NCBI GenBank assembly: GCA_032718475.1
Contig: JAUCBJ010002022.1
Location: 1-64,000, forward strand
DNA: 64,000 nt
Source: Nemertoderma westbladi
Lineage: Eukaryota; Xenacoelomorpha; Nemertodermatida; Nemertodermatidae
Direction of reading: 5' to 3'
Positions 26,707 through 38,700 of this stretch are shown in pieces. A program made the translations under genes and the position numbers. The notes under the pieces were generated by a model. That model worked only from the letters and a program-made list of their open reading frames with translations, was not told the origin of the DNA and searched no databases. Within the stretch, counting starts at the first letter, position 1, and each line of letters begins with the position of its first letter.

Positions 26707-29700
26707 GTAAGTAGACCTTATTTATACGAAACAAAGTATTCGACTAGATTTTTCCATTTTAATTATTTATTATCTCTCTGTTTCGATAGCCATGTATTGA
26801 GTGTCCGTCGCTGTTCATATCGCCAGAGTAAGAATGTAGCGATATAATCTTTACTTGTAGTTTTCTTTGTGTGATCTTAAATGTAATTTTATTTTTTCGG
26901 AACAAAACAAATATATTATATGCCTGTTATGGTATTTTACAGTATTATTGACACAACTTGTAATAAAAACCACACTCAATAAAGTGTAAACATTTAGTAG
27001 TACCCCCACCCCCACCCCGTCTAGACATTAGGTAATATTTAAAGATAAAGATCATCATTTTAGATATATCGTAGATGTTTGATAGATCCTATGGTAGTTT
27101 GGCACATATTTTCTTACTAAACATTGTCGTCACATTGTTTACTTGTCTGTGTCTAATCGTAAGTATCCATAATTATGTTCTTATTAAGGAGCACAGGACC
27201 ATCTATTGCTACACTGCACTGTCCAGGTCATTCACCTATTATAGTGCCAGTATATTTTTATGTTTTCATATAATTAAATACTATTGATTATATTAATAAA
27301 CTAAAAACTTACATAATTATTCATTATTAACAACGCAAATATTGACATATTTTATTATCGTTGATTCATGAATCAATATTTTGTTCTGAACCCAATATTA
27401 GGGTTATTTGTTTTTGTGTAGGTGTCACAAGTGCAAAGAACCCATAGTGACAGGGAAGATTCTACAAGCAGGAGATAAAACGTACCATCCAAACTGCGCT
27501 CAGTGTAAATACTGCCACGCAGACTTTAGTGACGGTGAAGACTTGTACATTTTATTTGCAGAGGTTTGTACATTCTTATTTACCAGGTTTGTACATTCTG
27601 TTGTACAGGTTTGTACATTCTGTTGTACAGGTTTGTACATTCTGTTGTACAGGTTTGGACATTCTGTTGTACAGGTTTGTACATTCTTATTTACCAGGTT
27701 TGTACATTCTGTTGTACAGGTTTGTACATTCTGTTGTACAGGTTTGTACATTCTGTTGTACAGGCTTGGACATTCTGTTGTACAGGTTTGGACATTCTGT
27801 TGTACAGTGTTGTACATTCTGTTGTACAGGTTTGGACATTCTTATTTACCAGGTTTGTACATTCTGTTGTACAGGTTTGTACATTCTGTTGTACAGGTTT
27901 GTACATGTACATTCTGTTGTACAGGCTTGGACATTCTGTTGTACAGGTTTGTACATTCTGTTGTACAGGTTTGTACATTCTTATTTACCAGGTTTGTACA
28001 TTCTGTTGTACAGGTTTGTACCTTCTGTTGTACAGTTTTGTACATTCTGTTGTACAGGTTTGGACATTCTGTTGTACAGGTTTGTACATTCTGTTGTACA
28101 GTTTTGTACATTCTGTTGTACAGGTTTGTACATTCTGTTGTACAGGTTTGTACATTCTGTTGTACAGGTTTGTACATTCTGTTGTACAGGTTTGTACATT
28201 CTTATTGACCAGGTTTGTACATTCTGTTGTACAGGTTTGTACATTCTTATTGACCAGGTTTGTACATTCTGTTGTACAGGTTTGTACATTCTGTTGTACA
28301 GGTTTGTACATTCTTATTTACCAGGTTTGTACATTCTGTTGTACAGGTTTGTACTTTCTGTTGTACAGTTTTGTACATTCTGTTGTACAGGTTTGGACAT
28401 TCTGTTGTACAGGTTTGTACATTCTGTTGTACAGTTTTGTACATTCTGTTGTACAGGTTTGTACATTCTGTTGTACAGGTTTGTACCTTCTGTTGTACAG
28501 TTTTGTACATTCTGTTGTACAGGTTTGGACATTCTGTTGTACAGGTTTGTACATTCTGTTGTACAGTTTTGTACATTCTGTTGTACAGGTTTGTACATTC
28601 TGTTGTACAGGTTTGTACATTCTGTTGTACAGGTTTGTACATTCTGTTGTACAGGTTTGTACATTCTGTTGTACAGGTTTGTACATTCTGTTGTACAGGT
28701 TTGTACATTCTTATTGACCAGGTTTGTACATTCTGTTGTACAGTTTTGTACATTCTGTTGTACAGGTTTGTACATTCTGTTGTACAGGTTTGTACATTCT
28801 GTTGTACAGGTTTGTACATTCTGTTGTACAGGTTTGTACATTCTTATTGACCAGGTTTGTACATTCTGTTGTACAGGTTTGTACATTCTTATTGACCAGG
28901 TTTGTACATTCTGTTGTACAGGTTTGTACATTCTGTTGTACAGGTTTGGACATTCTGTTGTACAGGTTTGTACATTCTGTTGTACAGTTTTATACATTCT
29001 GTTGTACAGGTTTGTACATTCTGTTGTACAGGTTTGGACATTCTGTTGTACAGGTTTGTACATTCTGTTGTACAGTTTTGTACATTCTGTTGTACAGGTT
29101 TGGACATTCTGTTGTACAGGTTTGTACATTCTGTTGTACAGTTTTGTACATTCTGTTGTACAGGTTTGTACTTTCTGTTGTACAGTTTTGTACATTCTGT
29201 TGTACAGGTTTGGACATTCTGTTGTACAGGTTTGTACATTCTGTTGTACAGTTTTGTACATTCTGTTGTACAGGTTTGTACATTCTGTTGTACAGGTTTG
29301 TACATTCTGTTGTACAGGTTTGTACATTCTGTTGTACAGGTTTGTACATTCTTATTGACCAGGTTTGTACATTCTGTTGTACAGGTTTGTACATTCTTAT
29401 TGACCAGGTTTGTACATTCTGTTGTACAGGTTTGTACATTCTGTTGTACAGGTTTGTACATTCTTATTTACCAGGTTTGTACATTCTGTTGTACAGGTTT
29501 GTACTTTCTGTTGTACAGTTTTGTACATTCTGTTGTACAGGTTTGGACATTCTGTTGTACAGGTTTGTACATTCTGTTGTACAGTTTTGTACATTCTGTT
29601 GTACAGGTTTGTACATTCTGTTGTACAGGTTTGTACATTCTGTTGTACAGGTTTGTACATTCTGTTGTACAGGTTTGTACATTCTTATTGACCAGGTTTG

Positions 29701-32700
29701 TACATTCTGTTGTACAGGTTTGTACATTCTGCTGTACAGGTTTGTACATTCTGTTGTACAGGTTTGGACATTCTGTTGTACAGGTTTGGACATTCTGTTG
29801 TACAGGTTTGGACATTCTTATTTACCAGGTTTGTACATTCTGTTGTACAGGTTTGTACATTCTGTTGTACAGGTTTGTACATTATGTTGTACAGGTTTGG
29901 ACATTCTGTTGTACAGGTTTGTACATTCTGTTGTACAGGTTTGTACATTCTGTTGTACAGGTTTGTACATTCTTATTTACCAGGTTTGGACATTCTGTTG
30001 TACAGGTTTGGACATTCTGTTGTACAGTTTTGTACATTCTGTTGTACAGGTTTGGACATTCTTATTTACCAGGTTTGTACATTCTGTTGTATAGGTTTGG
30101 ACATTGTGTTGTACAGGTTTGTACATTCTGTTGTACAGGTTTGGACATTCTGTTGTACATGTTTGTACATTCTGTTGCACAGGTTTGTACATTCTGTTGT
30201 ACAGGTTTGGACATTCTGTTGTACAGGTTTGGACATTCTGTTGTACAGGTTTGGACATTCTGTTGTACAGTTTTGTACATTCTGTTGTGCAGGTTTGGAC
30301 ATTCTTATTTACCAGGTTTGTACATTCTGTTGTACAGGTTTGTACATTCTGCTGTACAGGTTTGTACATTCTGTTGTACAGGTTTGTACATTCTGTTGTA
30401 CAGGTTTGAACATTCTGTTGTAGAGGTTTGTACATTCTGTTGTACAGGTTTGTACATTCTGTTGTACAGGTTTGTACATTCTGTTGTACAGGTTTGGACA
30501 TTGTGTTGTACAGGTTTGTACATTCTGTTGTACAGGTTTGTACATTCTGTTGCACAGGTTTGTACATTCTGTTGTACAGGTTTGTACATTCTGTTGTACA
30601 GGTTTGGACATTCTGTTGTACAGGTTTGTACATTCTGTTACACAGGTTTGTACATTCTGTTGTACAGGTTTGGAAATTCTGTTGTACAGGTTTGTACATT
30701 CTGTTGTACAAGTTTGTACATTCTGTTGTACAGGTTTGTACATTCTGTTGTACAGGTTTGGACAATCTGTTGTACAGTGTTGTACATTCTGTTGTACAGG
30801 TTTGGACATTCTTATTTACCAGGTTTGTACATTCTGTTGTACAGGTTTGTACATTCTGCTGTACAGGTTTGTACATTCTGTTGTACAGGTTTGTACATTC
30901 TGTTGTACAGGTTTGTACATTCTGTTGTACAGGTTTGGACATTCTGTTGTACAGGTTTGTACATTCTGTTGTACAGGTTTGTACATTCTGTTGTACAGGT
31001 TTGTACATTCTTATTTACCAGGTTTGTACATTCTGTTGTACAGGTTTGTACATTCTGTTGTACAGGTTTGGACATTCTGTTGTACAGGTTTGGACATTCT
31101 GTTGTACAGGTTTGGACATTCTGTTGTACAGGTTTGAACATTCTGTTGTACAGATTTGTACATTCTGTTGTACAGGTTTGTACATTCTGTTGTACAGGTT
31201 TGTACATTCTGTTGTACAGGTTTGGAGATTCTGTTGTACAGGTTTGGACATTGTGTTGTAGAGGTTTGTACATTCTATTGTACAGGTTTGGACATTCTGT
31301 TGTACAGGTTTGTACATTCTGTTGTACAGGTTTGTACATTCTGTTGTACAGGTTTGGACAATCTGTTGTACAGTGTTGTACATTCTGTTGTACAGGTTTG
31401 GACATTCTTATTTACCAGGTTTGTACATTCTGTTGTACAGGTTTGGACATTCTGTTGTATACAGGTTTGTACATTCTGTTGTACAGGTTTGTACATTCTG
31501 CTGTACAGGTTTCTACATTCTGTTGTACAGGTTTGTACATTCTGTTGTACAGGTTTGTACATTCTGCTGTACAGGTTTGTACATTCTGTTGTACAGGTTT
31601 GTACATTCTGCTGTACAGGTTTGGACATTCTGTTGTACAGGTTTGTACATTCTGTTGTACATGTTTGTACATTCTGTTGTACAGGTTTGAACATTCTGTT
31701 GTACAGGTTTGTACATTCTGTTGTACAGGTTTGTACATTCTGTTGTACAGGTTTGTACATTCTGTTGTACAGGTTTGGAGATTCTGTTGTACAGGTTTGT
31801 ACATTCTGTTGTACAGGTTTGTACATTCTGTTGTACAGGTTTGGAGATTCTGTTGTACAGGTTTGGACATTGTGTTGTAGAGGTTTGTACATTCTATTGT
31901 ACAGGTTTGGACATTCTGTTGTATACAGGTTTGTACATTCTGTTGTACAGGTTTGTACATTCTGCTGTACAGGTTTCTACATTCTGTTGTACAGGTTTGT
32001 ACATTCTGTTGTACAGGTTTGTACATTCTGCTGTACAGGTTTGTACATTCTGTTGTACAGGTTTGTACATTCTGCTGTACAGGTTTGGACATTCTGTTGT
32101 ACAGGTTTGTACATTCTGTTGTACATGTTTGTACATTCTGTTGTACAGGTTTGAACATTCTGTTGTACAGGTTTGTACATTCTGTTGTACAGGTTTGTAC
32201 ATTCTGTTGTACAGGTTTGTACATTCTGTTGTACAGGTTTGGAGATTCTGTTGTACAGGTTTGGACATTGTGTTGTAGAGGTTTGTACATTCTATTGTAC
32301 AGGTTTGGACATTCTGTTGTATACAGGTTTGTACATTCTGTTGTACAGGTTTGTACATTCTGCTGTACAGGTTTCTACATTCTGTTGTACAGGTTTGTAC
32401 ATTCTGTTGTACAGGTTTGTACATTCTGCTGTACAGGTTTGTACATTCTGTTGTACAGGTTTGTACATTCTGCTGTACAGGTTTGGACATTCTGTTGTAC
32501 AGGTTTGTACATTCTGTTGTACATGTTTGTACATTCTGTTGTACAGGTTTGTACATTCTGTTGTACAGGTTTGTACATTCTGTTGTACATGTACAGGTTT
32601 GTACATTCTGTTGTACATGTACAGGTTTGTACATTCTGTTGTACAGGTTTGTACATTCTGTTGTAGAGGTTTGGACATTCTGTTGTACAGGTTTGTACAT

Positions 32701-35700
32701 TCTGTTGTACAGGTTTGTACATTCTGTTGTACAGGTTTGTACATTCTGTTGTACAGGTTTGTACATTCTGTTGTACAGGTTTGTACATTCTGTTGTACAG
32801 GTTTGTACATTCTGTTGTACAGGTTTGTACATTCTGTTGTACAGGTTTGTACATTCTGTTGTAGAGGTTTGGACATTCTGTTGTACAGGTTTGTACATTC
32901 TGTTGTACAGGTTTGTACATTCTGTTGTACAGGTTTGTACATTCTGTTGTACAGGTTTGTACATTCTGCTGTACAGGTTTGGACATTCTGTTGTACAGGT
33001 TTGTACATTCTGTTGTACAGGTTTGTACATTCTGTTGTACAGGTTTGTACATTCTGTTGTACAGGTTTGTACATTCTGTTGTACAGGTTTGTACATTCTG
33101 TTGTACAGGTTTGTACATTCTGTTGTAGAGGTTTGGACATTCTCTTGTACAGGTTTGTACATTCTGTTGTACAGGTTTGTACATTCTGTTGTACAGGTTT
33201 GTACATTCTGTTGTACAGGTTTGTACATTCTGTTGTACAGGTTTGTACATTCTGTTGTACAGGTTTGTACATTCTGTTGTACAGGTTTGAACATTCTGTT
33301 GTACAGGTTTGTACATTCTGTTGTAGAGGTTTGGACATTCTGTTGTACAGGTTTGTACATTCTGTTGTACAGGTTTGTACATTCTGTTGTACAGGTTTGT
33401 ACATTCTGTTGTACAGGTTTGTACATTCTGTTGTACAGGTTTGTACATTCTGTTGTACAGGTTTGTACATTCTGTTGTACAGGTTTGTACATTCTGTTGT
33501 ACAGGTTTGGACATTCTGTTGTACAGGTTTGTACATTCTGTTGTACAGGTTTGGACATTCTGTTGTACAAGTTTGTACATTCTGTTGTACAGGTTTGGAC
33601 ATTGTGTTGTACAGGTTTGTACATTCTGTTGTACAGGTTTGGACATTCTGTTGTACAGGTTTGTACATTCTGTTGTACAGGTTTGGACATTCTGTTGTAC
33701 AGGTTTGTACATTCTGTTGTACAGGTTTGTACATTCTGTTGTACAGGTTTGTACATTCTGTTGTACAGGTTTGTACATTCTGTTGTACAGGTTTGTACAT
33801 TCTGTTGTACAGGTTTGTACATTCTGTTGTACAGGTTTAGACATTCTGTTGTACAGGTTTGTACATTCTGTTGTAGAGGTTTGGACATTCTGTTGTACAG
33901 GTTTGTACATTCTGTTGTACAGGTTTGTACATTCTGTTGTACAGGTTTGTACATTCTGTTGTACAGGTTTGTACATTCTGTTGTACAGGTTTAGACATTC
34001 TGTTGTACAGGTTTGTACATTCTGTTGTAGAGGTTTGGACATTCTGTTGTACAGGTTTGTACATTCTGTTGTACAGGTTTGTACATTCTGTTGTACAGGT
34101 TTGTACATTCTGTTGTACAGGTTTGTACATTCTGTTGTACAGGTTTGTACATTCTGTTGTACAGGTTTGTACATTCTGTTGTACAGGTTTGTACATTCTG
34201 TTGTACAGGTTTGTACATTCTGTTGTACAGGTTTGTACATTCTGTTGTACAGGTTTGTACATTCTGTTGTAGAGGTTTGGACATTCTGTTGTACAGGTTT
34301 GTACATTCTGTTGTACAGGTTTGTGCATTCTGTTGTACAGGTTTGTACATTCTGTTGTACAGGTTTGTACATTCTGCTGTACAGGTTTGGACATTCTGTT
34401 GTACAGGTTTGTACATTCTGTTGTACAGGTTTGTACATTCTGTTGTACAGGTTTGTACATTCTGTTGTACAGGTTTGTACATTCTGTTGTACAGGTTTGT
34501 ACATTCTGTTGTACAGGTTTGTACATTCTGTTGTAGAGGTTTGGACATTCTCTTGTACAGGTTTGTACATTCTGTTGTACAGGTTTGTACATTCTGTTGT
34601 ACAGGTTTGTACATTCTGTTGTACAGGTTTGTACATTCTGTTGTACAGGTTTGTACATTCTGTTGTACAGGTTTGTACATTCTGTTGTACAGGTTTGTAC
34701 ATTCTGTTGTACAGGTTTGAACATTCTGTTGTACAGGTTTGTACATTCTGTTGTAGAGGTTTGGACATTCTGTTGTACAGGTTTGTACATTCTGTTGTAC
34801 AGGTTTGTACATTCTGTTGTACAGGTTTGTACATTCTGTTGTACAGGTTTGTACATTCTGTTGTACAGGTTTGTACATTCTGTTGTACAGGTTTGTACAT
34901 TCTGTTGTACAGGTTTGTACATTCTGTTGTACAGGTTTGTACATTCTGTTGTACAGGTTTGGACATTCTGTTGTACAAGTTTGTACATTCTGTTGTACAG
35001 GTTTGGACATTCTGTTGTACAGGTTTGTACATTCTGTTGTACAGGTTTGGACATTCTGTTGTACAGGTTTGTACATTCTGTTGTACAGGTTTGGACATTC
35101 TGTTGTACAGGTTTGTACATTCTGTTGTACAGGTTTGTACATTCTGTTGTACAGGTTTGTACATTCTGTTGTACAGGTTTGTACATTCTGTTGTACAGGT
35201 TTAGACATTCTGTTGTACAGGTTTGTACATTCTGTTGTGGAGGTTTGGACATTCTGTTGTACAGGTTTGTACATTCTGTTGTACAGGTTTGTACATTCTG
35301 TTGTACAGGTTTGTACATTCTGTTGTACAGGTTTGTACATTCTGTTGTACAGGTTTGTACATTCTGTTGTACAGGTTTGTACATTCTGTTGTACAGGTTT
35401 GGACATTCTGTTGTACAGGTTTGTACATTCTGTTGTACAGGTTTGTACATTCTGTTGTACAGGTTTGGACATTCTGTTGTACAGGTTTGTACATTCTGTT
35501 GTACAGGTTTGTACATTCTGTTGTACAGGTTTGTACATTCTGTTGTACAGGTTTGTACATTCTGTTGTACAGGTTTGTACATTCTGTTGTACAGGTTTGG
35601 ACATTCTGTTGTACTGGTTTGTACATTCTGTTGTACAGGTTTGTACATTCTGTTGTAGAGGTTTGGACATTCTGTTGTACAGGTTTGTACATTCTGTTGT

Positions 35701-38700
35701 ACAGGTTTGGACATTCTGTTGTACAGGTTTGTACATTCTTTTGTACAGGTTTGGACATTCAAAAGTATGTTTCCATTATTATTTCTAAACTTACTTTTTT
35801 GGATTATTACAAATCCCAAACCCTTGGGTTGCTGAAGTCCAAACTCCTTATTCTTTCATAGCAATGAAAATCAGTTAGATGTTGTTGAACATGCTGTTGA
35901 GCTGTGTTTGTTCATAATACACAAAGTGGGGCCTTCGCGCAGCACGTGATAGTGACATACATTTATATATTTACACATAAGCAGATGCCCCCTATAGAGG
36001 CAGCCCTCACAAAAACTTAGTCTTAGCTCATGAAGTATATAGTTTTGAAAATACAAAAAACCGTGACCCGTAATTTAGTGTCATTTTCTGATGATTCATA
36101 TTAACACAACTAGTTCTACTCACCGTCGATTAACATACGGAGCCGGAATTAGACGATCGACAGACTGTGAAAGACCTCACACAAACTTAGTCTGAGGTTT
36201 ATATTACATATACATCTTCTGGTTCTAGGAGACGGGGAGGGGGGGGGGGGGGGGGGGGGGGTTGGGGTGAAACTGGACGCAAATACCATCTTGGCGAATT
36301 TAATATCCCGCCTCAATGTTAAATTATCAGTATAGGAAAAGGTGCAGGTACAGTGGCATGTTATTTTAACCAAAACAATAAACTAAACACAATATAGCAG
36401 GTTGCAGTTTTATTTTTGAGAGTAATCAGCTGTTGTTTGCGTCGAATTTCCCCTGGAGAGGGATGCATTTATATTGCGTCCAGTTTCCCCTCCCTATCTG
36501 TGTTCTGGAATCACTATTTATTTCCTTCAACCATCCGTTGACTACCATTAAAGATCCTCCTATTTAGTTTCAATGGTACAGTGGTAAAATATAAATAAAT
36601 GGGGTTGTTAATCAGACAGATAATGTTCGGCCCATTGTTACTCGTTACTCGCCCCACAAATACTATTCCGAGCAGAAGTGCTGGCTTGGCTCAACAACAA
36701 TTTCCAGCATAGCGTCATTAGATCGTTACATTTTCTATGTATTTGCTTTGCTAAAGGATTATACGGATTAGATTGACATTGGCTAGATGCCTGGCTTGTG
36801 TTGACGTCAAATGCTCGGTTTGACATTTTGCTAGATATGATATGGAGTTTTCAGTGATATCTGCCGTTGCCTACGCGGCGCATTCAACTGACTTTCCCTT
36901 ATGCAACTAACTACCCCTCCCCTCTCATGCATCAACCAGCGTTTGTGAGGGGGGGGGGGGGTTGACAATCTCATAAACGACCAATTACATGGTTCATTAG
37001 TTTTGGGGACGGCATTTGTAGGGGAACTATAGGCACTCGCTTAAAGCTTTTAACAATAATTACATTGATTGCCCATTGTGGCCTGTCTAGAGTGACGGCA
37101 TCATTGAGTGTACAGGAGCTTCAGCTAATAACCTTAAACTGTCTCCCTCTAGGTTTGCCACACATATTGTTACAATCAGTACGGGAATATCCTGTCCAAC
37201 AATCAGCAGACTAACGGAGATCTCGGTAAAATGACGGTATCTGGGGCAGCAGTCAACGAGAATGGAGTCAACGGGAGCGCCGCGGTGAACGGGGTGTCGG
37301 ACGATCGCTCCTCGGGTGGCGCCGTCGACCAGTGGCGGTCGCGCCACGGTGTGGCGCCCCGACAACGCCGCTCAGGGGGCCTCGGACGTGACGAGTGGCC
37401 GGGACCCAACCACGGGATGTACTACGAGCAAGAACGCCGGGCTCGATCCCGCTCCAAGGAGAAATCAAAGAGCAACGGAGAAAGTCGTAGTAGTAAATCG
37501 GAAGAGGTTGAGGCGCTCCGACGCAGTCGAGGGTTAGGTAAACTCATCTCGAAGGAATTGTACGGCGATCGTTCGGAGTCAGAGGATCTCGTCGACGAAG
37601 TGGAGGTGTTCCCGTCGCCGCTCGAAGTGGATCCCGTCAGCGCTTCCCGATCCCCCAACGCGAAGATGGAGCCCGTGGTCCCCACTCGTCTCGAGTTCGA
37701 GTACGCAAGAGGAAACATCAAGAAAACTCCTATCAAAACCACAACTCTTCCTACAAGGTTAGTCACAAAACCACATCAAAACCCCATCACTTCCTACAAG
37801 GTTAGTCACAAAACCACATCAAAACCACAACACTTCCTACAAGGTTAGTCACAAAACCACATCAAAACCCCAACACTTTCCACAAGGTTAGTCACAAAAC
37901 CACATCAAAACCCCAACACTTCCTACAAGGTTAGTCACAAAACCACATCAAAACCCCAACACTTCCTACAAGGTTAGTCACAAAACCACATCAAAACCCC
38001 AACACTTCCTACAAGGTTGGTCACAAAACCACATCAAAACCCCAACACTTCCTACAAGGTTAGTCACAAAACCACATCAAAACCCCAACACTTCCTACAA
38101 GGTTGGTCACAAAACCACATCAAAACCCCAACACTTCCTACAAGGTTGGTCACAAAACCACATCAAAACCCCAACACTTCCCACAAGGTTAGTCACGAAA
38201 CCACATCAAAACCCCAACACTTCCCACAAGGTTAGTCACAAAACCACATCAAAACCCCAACACTTCCTACAAGGTTAGTCACAAAACCACATCAAAACCC
38301 CAACACTTCCTACAAGGTTAGTCACAAAACCCCAACACTTCCCACAAGGTTAGTCACAAAACCACATCAAAACCCCAACACTTCCTACAAGGTTAGTCAC
38401 AAAACCACATCAAAACCCCAACACTTCCTACAAGTTTAGTCACAAAACCCCAACACTTCCTACAAGGTTAGTCACAAAACCACATCAAAACCCCAACACT
38501 TCCTACAAGGTTCGTCACAAAACCACATCAAAACCCCAACACTTCCTACAAGGTTAGTCACAAAACCACATCAAAACCCCAACACTTCCTACAAGTTTAG
38601 TCACAAAATCCCAACACTTCCTACAAGGTTGGTCACAAAACCCCAACACTTCCTACAAGGTTAGTCACAAAACCACATCAAAACCCCAACACTTTCCACA

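Noticed and set aside
27500-35861. Frames up to 992 codons on + and 929 on - in the 22-bp array
   Set aside because: Three 22-bp units make a 66-bp stop-free cycle in all phases of both strands. The overlapping frames in every phase prove that this is periodicity and not coding.
35761-37152. A separate small exon coding the usual WHPDC end of LIM4
   Set aside because: None was found, and direct splicing of 27563 to 37153 already provides HTYC at the right spacing.
37203-37766. Other frames over the ABLIM linker exon on both strands
   Set aside because: They are shadows of the real frame, which is fixed by splice phase on both sides.
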